Source: CBDCWQ01 sp965223435
Lineage (GTDB): Bacteria > Myxococcota > Kuafuiibacteriia > Kuafuiibacteriales > Kuafuiibacteriaceae
Reading direction: 5' to 3'
Length of the DNA stretch: 64,000 bases
Assembly (NCBI GenBank): GCA_965223435.1
Contig: CBDCWQ010000022.1
Coordinates: 186,001 to 250,000, forward strand
Shown piece by piece: positions 48,532 to 57,370 of the stretch. Each line of letters begins with the position of its first letter. Position 1 is the first letter of the stretch. The notes under the pieces are model-generated. The model did not search any database and had not been told where the DNA came from. It worked only from the letters and a program-made list of their open reading frames with translations. A program made the position numbers and the translations under genes.

Positions 48532-49707
48532 ATGGAAACTGACCTCCGTCGATGCCCGTTTTGCCGCGAAAAAACTGCGAACAGACAGTGCAACATTCAT
48601 GGGATCGCCACGATCGGGCCCGAAGTGTTTCGAGGCCCAAGAGAACCCATTCAGACGGGACACACGATTTGTGGGCGCTATAAAGTGGGTCGCTGCATCG
48701 GGCAAGGCGCTTCTGGCACCGTATACGAGGCCGTTGATGAAAAAGGCCAAAAAGAGATCGCGCTCAAACTTCTGAGTCATCCCCCCGCCTCGATGGACAA
48801 GGCTATTCTCCGGTTTTTTCGGGAGGCGATCATCGCCCGCCGCCTGGTGCACCCCAACATCGCTGCCGTCTATGACGTCGGCGTCGACCTGCACTCAAGA
48901 ACGGCGTTTATGGCGCAAACACTCGCGCGGGGCCCAAGCCTCGCCCAATATGTAGAAGAATGTGGACCGGTATCCCTCTGCCAGGCATGGGCCTGGATCG
49001 CAGACATCGCCAAAGGGCTCAGCCACGCGCACCATCAAGGCATTGTTCACCGGGACTTAAAACCCGGCAATGTCATGATCACGGACCGCGACCAGAACCA
49101 AACCCATCGACCGGGTGGGACCGCCGGTCATCCTGGCCCGGGCAACAACATCGGCTTGGCCCAAATCGTCGATTTCGGCTTAGCCCAAATTGCAGACGGG
49201 TCGGACGATCGGGCAGAACTCACCGTGCCGGGCGAGCTTTTGGGTACACCCCATTTCGCCAGCCCCGAACAATGCCTGGGCCAAGCCGTCAACACGCGCA
49301 CCGACCTTTACAGCCTTGGCTGCATTCTGTACGCCATGCTTGTCGGAAGGCCGCCCTTTGCCGGCACCCCTCAAGCGGTCGTGAGGCAACATCAATGCGA
49401 ACGGCCCCCCAACCTTCCTCTCGATGCCTCCCAAGAACCGAAGGCCGAGGCCACCCAAGCGCTCTACCAAAGCCTCATGGCAAAGGCCCCCGCAGCCCGT
49501 CCATCGGATGCATCGAATGTGGCTCGGTTCACCGAGGCGCTGCTTCGAAACCAAACGCCAGATATTTCACTGCTTCGTGGGCAAAGTCCTGAAGCCCCAG
49601 GGCTCATGGCCACGACCCATCAAGCCTTGCCCCCTGCCCCCCGCCGCGCCTCTTTGCCGGTTTACCCCGCGGTCAAGCGTCGCGGGCGAACACAAGACCG
49701 CGATTAA
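48532..49707 (+). CDS. Soluble Ser/Thr protein kinase with N-terminal zinc-ribbon-like motif
   Basis: A 391-aa kinase. It begins with CPFC followed by C-x2-H, a half zinc-ribbon often seen at the N-terminus of such kinases. The kinase core has IGQGASGTVYEA, IALKLL (Lys), HRDLKPGNVM, DFGLAQ and GTPHFASPEQ. The segment between HRDLKPGN and DFG is expanded by about 20 residues (a Gly/Pro/Asn-rich insert), unusual for the catalytic loop. No transmembrane segment is present. It lies 49 bp upstream of the FHA-sigma54 activator and is a natural candidate to phosphorylate a target recognised by that FHA domain (inferred). Confidence 0.93.
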   Translation: METDLRRCPFCREKTANRQCNIHGIATIGPEVFRGPREPIQTGHTICGRYKVGRCIGQGASGTVYEAVDEKGQKEIALKLLSHPPASMDKAILRFFREAIIARRLVHPNIAAVYDVGVDLHSRTAFMAQTLARGPSLAQYVEECGPVSLCQAWAWIADIAKGLSHAHHQGIVHRDLKPGNVMITDRDQNQTHRPGGTAGHPGPGNNIGLAQIVDFGLAQIADGSDDRAELTVPGELLGTPHFASPEQCLGQAVNTRTDLYSLGCILYAMLVGRPPFAGTPQAVVRQHQCERPPNLPLDASQEPKAEATQALYQSLMAKAPAARPSDASNVARFTEALLRNQTPDISLLRGQSPEAPGLMATTHQALPPAPRRASLPVYPAVKRRGRTQDRD

Positions 49708-49755
49708 TCCCACGGATCGGTTGCCAATCGGGGTCTATTTGGCGGTGATGGAGCG

Positions 49756-51309
49756 GTGGGATCGTTGCTGGACCAAGAAACGCGAGAACCTCCCCAAGCG
49801 GCGTCGACGCCAAAGGACCGGGCGGTCATCGCACTGACCGTTGTCCACCACCCTGACTTGACGCGCGTGGGCCAAAAGGCGCTCCTTCAGGAGCTCCGGC
49901 CGCAGCCTCTGTCGAGGCTCTCACCGTTGTTTTCCACAGACGGAACGCCAACCGATGCCGAACCTCTGGCAGATCCGTTTTTGTCCCGCAAGGCGGTTGA
50001 CATCGAGTGCACACGCGATGGCGGAGTCCGGGTGACCAACCCGCAAAATATTGCCATCTTGGTTGATGGCCAATCGGTGGTGGGCGATACCGCAATTTCG
50101 GCTGACGGGGTCAACGGCGGCGTTGTTTTAGAGCTGAATGGACGTGTGGTGTTGGTTCTCCATCGTACCTCCCTCGATTTTCTGGCGGCGGATGACATGG
50201 GCCTCATGGGCAATGGAGAAGCCATCAACACCATCCGAAACGATATACTGCGCGTGGCCGAATCAGATCTGCCTGTCATGATTCGCGGCGAAACAGGTAG
50301 CGGCAAAGAATTGATCGCAAGCGCGATCCACAAACACAGCCCCCGCAAAGAAGCGCCCTACATCGCCGTCAACATGGCGGCAATCCCTCCCAGTGTTGCC
50401 GGTTCAGAGCTTTTTGGTCACAAGCAAGGTGCCTTTACTGGTGCGGACAAGGATCGTGACGGTTTATTCGTTCGTGCAGACGGCGGGACACTCTTCCTCG
50501 ACGAAATTGGAGAAATGCCCGTTGAGGTCCAAGTGATGCTTCTGAGAACACTCGAAACCCAACGGGTGACACCCCTTGGCGCCAGCAAGGAGCAAACCGT
50601 CAACGTGAGGCTGGTCAGCGCCACCGACCGCGACCTCAGCACCGCCGTTCGCACCAAAGACTTTAGGCCGGCCCTCTTCCATCGACTTGCCGGATACGAG
50701 ATCCACGTTCCACCGCTTTGTGCGCGGCGAGAAGATATCGGTTCTTTGGTCCACCACTTTTTCCAACCGAACGGTTCGAAAACAAAGCCCGATGAGGCGC
50801 CCGCCAAACCCAAAGAAGACCCGCCCAAGCTTTTTGCCTCAGTCATGGCTCGCCTTGCGCGCTATACATGGCCCGGAAACGTGCGACAGCTTCGGAACGT
50901 GTGCCAACAGCTCTCCATCGTACACGATGAGCCTGAAGACAAACTGCATGAACGCCTTGCTCAACTTCTCCACACCGACCCTGAGCCGCCTTCAACCCCA
51001 ACAACCGAGCGCCCAGTCGCCCCACCCCAAAAACCCAGAGACATCGAACCTGACCGGGTCTTTGAAACCATGCGGAACCACCAGTGGCGCCTAGAACCCG
51101 CCGCCCGTGCCCTCGGCGTCAGCCGAGCCTCACTCTATCGCTTGATCCGGGCCCACCCACGCCTGCGTACCGCCAAAGATCTGAGCATCCAAGAGCTTCA
51201 GCAATGCCATGCCTCCATGAAGGGAGACTTGGATAAGATGTCCGAAGCGCTTCTGGTATCCAAATCCGGGATTCGCCTGCGGCTGCGCGAGCTCAACAAG
51301 CAGCCCTAA
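49756..51309 (+). CDS. FHA-sigma54 transcriptional activator
   Basis: A 517-aa activator from GTG 49756; no in-frame ATG is available near the preceding gene. The N-terminal FHA-like domain (about 25-140; FLSRKAVDIECTRDGG) is followed by a sigma54 AAA+ domain (about 150-375). That domain has Walker A GETGSGKE, canonical GAFTGA, Walker B GGTLFLDEIGE and WPGNVRQLRN. The first C-terminal HTH is EPAARALGVSRASLYRLI. A further helical segment (LSIQELQQCH…LLVSKSGIRLRLREL) looks like a second HTH, which is not standard. It follows the two kinases on the same strand and parallels the activator at 3061-4902, but lacks the GAF region. Confidence 0.93.
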   Translation: MGSLLDQETREPPQAASTPKDRAVIALTVVHHPDLTRVGQKALLQELRPQPLSRLSPLFSTDGTPTDAEPLADPFLSRKAVDIECTRDGGVRVTNPQNIAILVDGQSVVGDTAISADGVNGGVVLELNGRVVLVLHRTSLDFLAADDMGLMGNGEAINTIRNDILRVAESDLPVMIRGETGSGKELIASAIHKHSPRKEAPYIAVNMAAIPPSVAGSELFGHKQGAFTGADKDRDGLFVRADGGTLFLDEIGEMPVEVQVMLLRTLETQRVTPLGASKEQTVNVRLVSATDRDLSTAVRTKDFRPALFHRLAGYEIHVPPLCARREDIGSLVHHFFQPNGSKTKPDEAPAKPKEDPPKLFASVMARLARYTWPGNVRQLRNVCQQLSIVHDEPEDKLHERLAQLLHTDPEPPSTPTTERPVAPPQKPRDIEPDRVFETMRNHQWRLEPAARALGVSRASLYRLIRAHPRLRTAKDLSIQELQQCHASMKGDLDKMSEALLVSKSGIRLRLRELNKQP

Positions 51310-51382
51310 GCCCAAAACGTTCTACAATAAGCCGTGAAACGGCCTGCTTGGGGTGGTATAGGTCTTGCTTGGTCTGGTGGCA

Positions 51383-52507
51383 ATGACTCAAAACATGTGG
51401 CGCAGCCTTTCGGCTGCAGCGTGGTTGATGCCCCTCGCTTGCTTCCCAGACTGGGCAAACATTGAGTGCGGCGTCGACGGCGACTGCGGGTCGGGAGAGT
51501 CTTGCGCGTCGGGCCTCTGCCAGAAACTGAGTGCAAAGGAGCCGGGCGACAGCTCCGGATCCTGTACTCAAGAACCCTGCAACTGCGGTTCGTCCCCGGC
51601 TTGTCCACTGGGGACCCGATGCGCGCTCAATCAGTGCATCCCCAATGCCAGCTGCCCCCAGGGCACACCCCATGGATGCGGGCTTCGCTTTTTAGCCGGC
51701 GGCACTTTTAACATGGGCACGGCCTGCGAAGTGCCAGACAGTGTGTCCTGTCAACCCAACACCGAAGTCCGGGCGTTCTGGCTTGACGCGTACGAGGTCA
51801 CCGTGGGGCGTTTTCGACATTTTGTGGAGGCCGGACTCCCCCTGCCACCAGGGTCTGTGCCCTACCCCAGCGGTCCATTGGCCACCGGCTTGACCCGAGG
51901 CAGCGTGTCCGCCCCTGAGATGAACCAGAGCTGCCCGTATACCTCCGAACGGGGAACGCAAGAAAACCACCCCGTGGCCTGCGTCAACTGGATGACGGCG
52001 CTTGCTTTTTGCGTGTTCCAAGGAGGCAGACTGCCCACCGAGGCGGAGTGGGAATGGGCTGCACGTGGGCGAACCGTAGACGGCGAGTCCCTCAATACGG
52101 GGCGGACTTTTCCCTGGGGTGATGCGCTTCCAGAGGGCGCAGAATTTGGGCAGACGGGATGCGACCGAGCACAATTCAACCGGTGTCCGAGCGGGAGCCC
52201 GCTGCCCACCCGCATCGTCGGGAGCTTCGCGGCCACCGGCGGTATTTACGACCTCGCCGGGAACGTTTTTGAATGGGTCGCCGACGCGTTTTCCGACTTC
52301 GGAAGCGTGTGCTGGAGAGGCGAAGGGGGCCTCGTCAACCCCCTGTGCCAGCAAGGCGACGACGTCGCCTTGCGCACCATCCGAGGGGGGGGCTGGGCAT
52401 CGCTGGGCGCCGACCGAATACAAGCCACGGCGCGCCTCCCCCAATCCACGGCCACCGACGCCACCGGCTTTCGCTGCGCATACGATATCCGTCCACCGGG
52501 GTCATAA
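51383..52507 (+). CDS. Secreted SUMF1/FGE-fold protein lacking the catalytic cysteines
   Basis: The start is ATG 51383 (GGTGG upstream), giving a hydrophobic leader ending in LACF, a possible lipoprotein site. A Cys-rich N-terminal segment (CGVDGDCGSGESC…CPLGTRCALNQC) precedes the formylglycine-generating-enzyme fold (about 105-370). Its motifs are AGGTFNMG, FWLDAYEVTVGRF, HPVACVNW, GRLPTEAEWEWAARG, FPWGD, GIYDLAGNVFEWV, IRGGGW and GFRCA. True FGEs have two active-site Cys after the RGGS motif; here that stretch reads WASLGADRIQ, so sulfatase-activating chemistry is unlikely. Many bacterial SUMF1-like proteins are used for binding or as kinase-associated proteins instead. It lies next to the kinase/sigma54 module and 13 bp upstream of the DUF4215 gene. 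Confidence 0.88.
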   Translation: MTQNMWRSLSAAAWLMPLACFPDWANIECGVDGDCGSGESCASGLCQKLSAKEPGDSSGSCTQEPCNCGSSPACPLGTRCALNQCIPNASCPQGTPHGCGLRFLAGGTFNMGTACEVPDSVSCQPNTEVRAFWLDAYEVTVGRFRHFVEAGLPLPPGSVPYPSGPLATGLTRGSVSAPEMNQSCPYTSERGTQENHPVACVNWMTALAFCVFQGGRLPTEAEWEWAARGRTVDGESLNTGRTFPWGDALPEGAEFGQTGCDRAQFNRCPSGSPLPTRIVGSFAATGGIYDLAGNVFEWVADAFSDFGSVCWRGEGGLVNPLCQQGDDVALRTIRGGGWASLGADRIQATARLPQSTATDATGFRCAYDIRPPGS

Positions 52508-52520
52508 GGAGCACAATCGA

Positions 52521-54623
52521 GTGTCTACAACCAACACGAAATCGCTGTTCCCCCTAGCCATCGCGCTGATGCTGCCCGTCAGTCAGGCCCGAGCGCAAGT
52601 GGCGGTCGAAGTCATCCTCCAAGAAGACGAGGTTGTGCCCGGGACCCAAGGGAAAACAGTCTCATCTTTACACAGTCCTTTTCTCAACCGTGCCGACCAA
52701 GTGGGCACAACCGGCAAACTTGACGGCGGTAACGACTTTTTGTGGATCAACCGCGGCGTCGTATCCCAAAACGTGGACGCTCCGTTCACCGTCCAATTGC
52801 CAAACGGGCTGGGCCACGGCGTCACCAAAGACGGCGCACCGGCTTGGATCGCGGTCGTTCGCTTCGACTTCACCACTTGGGGCCTTTGGACCCACAACGG
52901 GATATTGGCCAGAACCGGCACAGTAGCACCCCACGCGGGGGGGCAGGCCTTCAAAGAATTCGACCGGGTGTCGATGGCTCAAGAACAAGAAACCCACATT
53001 CTCGCCACCCTTCTTGACGGTTCGAATATTCTGTATCGACTCCCCGACGGAACCCTCGACAACGCCACGCCCGTCTTGAGAAGCGGGGACACCAGAAGTG
53101 GTTTCACCATCAGCCGCCTTTCCAAGAACTTTCAATTCTCCAAGGATGGCAGCCACCATATCGTGGCCGCCCATTCAGGAACCACCCAGCTTGTGGTGGT
53201 CAACGGCGCCGCCGTCGCCCAATCGGGAAAGCCAAGCGGACTCGAAGGCGACTGGGAAAGCTTCACGCGCGTTGCCATCAATAACCAAGGGCACTATCTT
53301 TTCGCCGGCAAAATCGACGCCGACAGCAACCGGGATTCTGCGATTGCCATAGGCGGAGCCGTCGCCCTCAGAGAAGGGGATGCGGTGGCGGACACCGTCC
53401 TGAAAAGCCCGGCCGAACTGACCGCCCTCTCTATCAACAACCAAGGACATGTAGCCTACACGTGGAACCTTAACGCCGGTCCCGCACTCTTTTTTGCCTG
53501 CGATGCCCAAAACCTCAAGGCAACCAGCAGGCTGGTTTTCAAAAGGGGCGACGAAGTCGACATAGACGGTCAACCGGGCGCCGACGCAACCATTCAAGGA
53601 TTCAAAATCCAATCCAACAACGCCAACGCTTTAGCCCTCACCGAGGATTTTCACGTTTTCATCATCGTCACCCTTCGGGGCATCGATTCGGGCCTCAACC
53701 AAACCACCCTGGTCCGTGTTCCCGTCACCTGCTGCGGCGACGGAATCGTCTCTGATACCGAAGACTGCGACGACGCTGGGGCATCTTCAGAATGCAATAT
53801 CGACTGTTCGTGGTCATCCTGCGGCGATCAAAAAATCAACACGGAGGACGACGAAGTTTGTGACGATGGTGCCGAATCGAAGACCTGCAACGAGGACTGT
53901 ACACCGTCTGAGTGCGGTGACGGAAAGATCAACTCAACCGACGATGAAGTCTGCGACGACAAAGGCGAATCCCCCCAATGCAATCATGACTGTACCCTCC
54001 GCGAATGCGGCGATGGAAAGATCAACCGAAGCGCAAAGGAGGAGTGCGATGCCAATGGCATCGAGACCGAACTCTGTGACGTCGATTGCACTCTCCCGCG
54101 CTGTGGAGATGGCGTGCTCAATGTCAAGGCAGGCGAGCTATGTGATGAAGGTGACGAATCGAAAGACTGCAACCACAACTGTACGCCTTCTCGCTGCGGC
54201 GACGGGATTCTCAACCGCGCCGCCGATGAAGAATGTGACGATGGCGGCCAAAACTCTATCGGCTGTGACGCCGACTGCACCTACGCCTGGTGCGGGGATG
54301 GTACCCTGAATGAATTGGCCGACGAAGAGTGCGACGACGGCAACCGGATGGACCAAGACGGGTGTTCCAAACGATGCACCACCGAGTTCGCCTCCGCCGG
54401 TGGCGACCCCCTAAACCCTCCGGGCTCCGGTGGCCAAACCCCCGGGCCAAGCAATGACAATGGGACAGCCAAAAGCTGCCAATCCACCAAGAGCGTGACC
54501 GAAAACCATGCGCCCCCCGTGGGAGCCCTCTTTTTGCTGCTTTGGACTCTCTCAGCAGCCCTCAGCCCCCGGACCAACCCAACCGGAAACCGACGCTGTC
54601 ATTCGAAACGGAACAGTCCATAA
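52521..54623 (+). CDS. Cell-surface protein with seven DUF4215-type Cys-rich repeats
   Basis: The start is GTG 52521, with AAGGAG upstream and a signal peptide (LFPLAIALMLPVSQARA). The open frame further upstream only overlaps the SUMF1 gene. Residues of about 25-400 form a beta-rich domain with repeated AINNQGHYLFAGK / SINNQGHVAYTW motifs, the NxxGxxxF pattern of a propeller-like family in myxobacteria. Residues of about 405-625 are seven repeats of CGDGxxN…CDDG…C…DC, the Myxococcus Cys-rich repeat. A Gly/Pro-rich linker, one Cys and a hydrophobic helix (GALFLLLWTLSAAL) followed by Arg residues resemble a C-terminal sorting/anchor signal of the MYXO-CTERM kind, though not an exact match. It is 700 aa. 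Confidence 0.88.
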   Translation: MSTTNTKSLFPLAIALMLPVSQARAQVAVEVILQEDEVVPGTQGKTVSSLHSPFLNRADQVGTTGKLDGGNDFLWINRGVVSQNVDAPFTVQLPNGLGHGVTKDGAPAWIAVVRFDFTTWGLWTHNGILARTGTVAPHAGGQAFKEFDRVSMAQEQETHILATLLDGSNILYRLPDGTLDNATPVLRSGDTRSGFTISRLSKNFQFSKDGSHHIVAAHSGTTQLVVVNGAAVAQSGKPSGLEGDWESFTRVAINNQGHYLFAGKIDADSNRDSAIAIGGAVALREGDAVADTVLKSPAELTALSINNQGHVAYTWNLNAGPALFFACDAQNLKATSRLVFKRGDEVDIDGQPGADATIQGFKIQSNNANALALTEDFHVFIIVTLRGIDSGLNQTTLVRVPVTCCGDGIVSDTEDCDDAGASSECNIDCSWSSCGDQKINTEDDEVCDDGAESKTCNEDCTPSECGDGKINSTDDEVCDDKGESPQCNHDCTLRECGDGKINRSAKEECDANGIETELCDVDCTLPRCGDGVLNVKAGELCDEGDESKDCNHNCTPSRCGDGILNRAADEECDDGGQNSIGCDADCTYAWCGDGTLNELADEECDDGNRMDQDGCSKRCTTEFASAGGDPLNPPGSGGQTPGPSNDNGTAKSCQSTKSVTENHAPPVGALFLLLWTLSAALSPRTNPTGNRRCHSKRNSP

Positions 54624-54719
54624 ACTGTCCATGCACAGTTCAAAACCACCGGCAAAAGTCGTAACCGGGGGCCGCAAACGAATGCACCCGCGTTTTCGCT
54701 TCCCACCGAAAAGCGCGTG

Positions 54720-54890
54720 TCATCGCTCCATCATCCTGGCCACGGAGCGACCCTCGGCGCCAAGCCGAAAAAACCAACCCTCCCCGCGAACCATCCAGGG
54801 ACCGATTTGAAAATCATTCCGTAAGCCCCTCTTCTGGGCCACCTCCACAGCTCTTTGTACACAGCGAAAAGACGAGCATTCTCGGCACCC
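54720..54890 (-). pseudogene. Short protein-like frame, possible gene remnant
   Basis: On the minus strand, between stops at 54891-54893 and 54720-54722, about 57 codons read as protein: around CVQRAVEVAQKRGL, then IGPWMVRGEGWFFRLGAEG and ending RSVARMMER. There is no convincing start, and just upstream a different frame looks protein-like (DPMLGAITIGKGAENARLF), suggesting a frameshift remnant. The rest of the 54624-55006 gap holds a 6-bp hairpin (AACTGT…ACAGTT, 54623-54640) after the DUF4215 gene and nothing else recognised. Confidence 0.35.
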
Positions 54891-55006
54891 TTACCGATGG
54901 TTATGGCCCCAAGCATCGGGTCCTCGACCTACATAGCGCACAACACGGCACACGCAACCCATATTGACGATACATCTTCACCAGCGGGACACTCGAAGAC
55001 TCTTTC

Positions 55007-55924
55007 ATGTTTCTAGAATCGACCTATTCATTAAAAAACCGCACGATTTCATGGTTTACACATTTCATGTGCGCAACGCTATCGGTCAGCGCGTGTGGAC
55101 CGCTTCGCCCCGACGCACAGAACCAAAACCCAACCAACCTGCCCTCAAACACCGGCCAGATCCGCAATGATCAGTCGTCGGACACGGGCCAGACCAAATC
55201 CCCCCTCGTCGCCCCATTTTTCGACGGAATCACGGGTTTTGTCGAGATACCAGATCACGACGCCTATTCGGTAGGCCCGAATTCGACCCTCACCATTGAA
55301 GCTTGGATTCGTCCAGACGCCCTGACCATGCCACGCCAAAAAGGAAGCGGCTATGTCAACTGGCTCGGCAAAGGTGCCGAAGAAGAACATGAATGGGTCT
55401 TCCGATTCCACAACGCGGGGAGCACCGAAGGCCGTGACCATCGCATGTCCTTCATCGCTTTCAATCCTGACGGGCTGGCGAGCGTCGGCAGCTACTACCA
55501 AGACGAGCTCACCGCAGGACAATGGATCCACGTCGTGGGCCAGATCAGCCAGGCAGCCACGGCGATTCACCGAGACGGCACGTTCCGAGATTCAGATCTT
55601 TTGACCGATGGCAGCCCCGAGGTTGTCCCCGCCAACCGAGCAGCCCCTATCCGCATCGCAACCCGAAACTTTGGGAGCTACTTTCAGGGTGCCATAAGCC
55701 ACCTCGCCATCTACTCTGAAACCCTCGATGACACCAAGATACAAGCACACCACCAGGCCGGGCGAAAAGCCGGCTACCGTGACCTCATCCTCGCCGAGCC
55801 CTCCCTTGTGGGGTACTGGCCTTTGAACGAAACCTCCGGCACCACCGCCTTCGACCTCAAGAACGACAACCATGGCGCATACCATGATCACGTCATCCTC
55901 GGCGCCGCGCAGTGGAGCGAATGA
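55007..55924 (+). CDS. LamG/concanavalin-like lipoprotein
   Basis: A 305-aa protein from ATG 55007. The leader ends in SVSACGP, a likely lipobox. After a Thr/Gln/Asn-rich linker, residues of about 70-245 are one LamG-type domain: FFDGITGFVEIPDHD, STLTIEAWIRPDAL, QWIHVVGQISQ and GAISHLAIYSETLDDTKI. A short C-terminal segment (LVGYWPLNETSGTTAFDL) is the start motif of another LamG domain that is not followed by a full one, so the gene may be circularly permuted or truncated. An extracellular binding role is inferred. It converges on nuoD. Confidence 0.85.
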   Translation: MFLESTYSLKNRTISWFTHFMCATLSVSACGPLRPDAQNQNPTNLPSNTGQIRNDQSSDTGQTKSPLVAPFFDGITGFVEIPDHDAYSVGPNSTLTIEAWIRPDALTMPRQKGSGYVNWLGKGAEEEHEWVFRFHNAGSTEGRDHRMSFIAFNPDGLASVGSYYQDELTAGQWIHVVGQISQAATAIHRDGTFRDSDLLTDGSPEVVPANRAAPIRIATRNFGSYFQGAISHLAIYSETLDDTKIQAHHQAGRKAGYRDLILAEPSLVGYWPLNETSGTTAFDLKNDNHGAYHDHVILGAAQWSE

Positions 55925-56023
55925 ACCCCACTCTGCGCACCAGCCGAGAATACAAACGGGGAACCGAGATCAGGTGGTCAACCTGGGGGATTGGCAGTCT
56001 TCTTGGAACGTGGTCGAGGTATG

Positions 56024-57328
56024 TTATCGGTCGCACTCACCACCAATCATGTTGATAGAACCAAAAGTCGGCACCACATCCGCCAGCATCGTGCCTTCGA
56101 TGAGCGTCGCCACCGAAGAGGTCATCGCCCAACACGGCGGACGTACGCGAATTTTCCACGGCTTCCCACCGCCGGTAGACACCAAATAAAATCCAAGCTC
56201 GCCGTTCGCGCCTTCTACGTAAGCGTAGGACTCGCCCTTGGGCACCTGGATACCATCGATGATGATCTTGAAGTGGTTCATCAGCTCTTCAATTGCCGTG
56301 TGAACTCTCTTTTTGTCGGGAAGCTTGATTCGCGGATCGACCACCAAGATTTGTGGGTCCGTGTCCTCGATCTGATCGAGGCATTGAAGGAGCATTTTTC
56401 GAGATTCACGGAGCTCTTGCAGCCGAACCAGATAACGATCGTAGTTGTCTCCATTGGACCCCACCGGAACATCAAAATCGAGTCGATCGTAGATATGGTA
56501 AGGCGCAGCCCTACGAACATCGTAGGCGACGCCAGTAGACCGAAGACAAGGCCCCGTCCACCCCCAATTGATCGCTTCTTCTGCGGACATCGCACCGACG
56601 TCTTTCATGCGATCAATAAAAATTCGATTTCTCGTCAACAGCGTGTCGGTGTCATCAATGAGTTTTGCCACGCGGTCGAGCCGCGTGCGAAGCGTGCTGG
56701 CAAAATCGCGCGGGAGATCTGCAACAACGCCGCCGATGCGTGCATAAGAGACCGTAAGCCGGGCTCCGCACAAATCTTCGACGGAGTCCCAAATGGTGTC
56801 GCGTGCTTCGATCAAATACAACATCCCGGTGAACGCGCCGAGCTCCATCGTGGTGGCCGCAATACACGTAAGATGATCTGACATTCTCGAAAGCTCAGCA
56901 GCGATGGCACGGCAATATTTCGCACGCTCGGGCACATCGAGATCAAACAACTTCTCGACCGCCAGAGCATAAGCATTGTTGTTGATGAGCGGCGAAACGT
57001 AGTTCAAACGATCGGTATACGGGAAGACCATCGTCCAGGTCGCATTTTCGCAGCTTTTCTCAAAGCCCCGATGCAAGTAACCCACATCCACGTCGCAGCG
57101 CTCCACGGTCTCGCCGTCGAGGAGCACCCGCATTTTGACCGTGCCATGCATCGCCGGATGCGAGGGGCCAAGCTCTACGATCATCTTGCTTGACCCGTCC
57201 GGTGGATCTGCGACCGGTCCTATGCCGCTCAGCTTGGTCGGCGTGATGTTCTTCGGTACCGGGATACCGCGCTCGGCTCGAGCATCCATAAACGGACCAT
57301 TGAATGGCAGACCCCCAGAGTCAATCAC
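56024..57328 (-). CDS. nuoD: NADH-quinone oxidoreductase subunit D
   Basis: This is the 49-kDa subunit of respiratory complex I, in the peripheral arm at the quinone site. The 434-aa product has the expected motifs: ELGPSHPAMHGT near residue 53, YLHRGFEKSCE, YTDRLNYVSPLINN, ELSRMSDHL, YARIGGV, and the C-terminal IEGTMLADVVPTFGSINMIGGECDR region. The start is GTG 57328; ATG 57289 is an alternative. Other nuo genes are absent from the window, so nuoD is separated from its usual neighbours here. It is followed by a convergent lipoprotein gene and preceded by ybeY on the same strand. Confidence 0.95.
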   Translation of the reverse strand: MIDSGGLPFNGPFMDARAERGIPVPKNITPTKLSGIGPVADPPDGSSKMIVELGPSHPAMHGTVKMRVLLDGETVERCDVDVGYLHRGFEKSCENATWTMVFPYTDRLNYVSPLINNNAYALAVEKLFDLDVPERAKYCRAIAAELSRMSDHLTCIAATTMELGAFTGMLYLIEARDTIWDSVEDLCGARLTVSYARIGGVVADLPRDFASTLRTRLDRVAKLIDDTDTLLTRNRIFIDRMKDVGAMSAEEAINWGWTGPCLRSTGVAYDVRRAAPYHIYDRLDFDVPVGSNGDNYDRYLVRLQELRESRKMLLQCLDQIEDTDPQILVVDPRIKLPDKKRVHTAIEELMNHFKIIIDGIQVPKGESYAYVEGANGELGFYLVSTGGGKPWKIRVRPPCWAMTSSVATLIEGTMLADVVPTFGSINMIGGECDR

Positions 57329-57370
57329 AGTGGCCTAAAAAGTTCGCCCACAAACTCCAGACCCGAACCG

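Noticed and set aside
54623..54640. Hairpin AACTGT-N6-ACAGTT as a Rho-independent terminator
   Set aside because: The stem is only 6 bp, AT-containing, and has no following T-tract.
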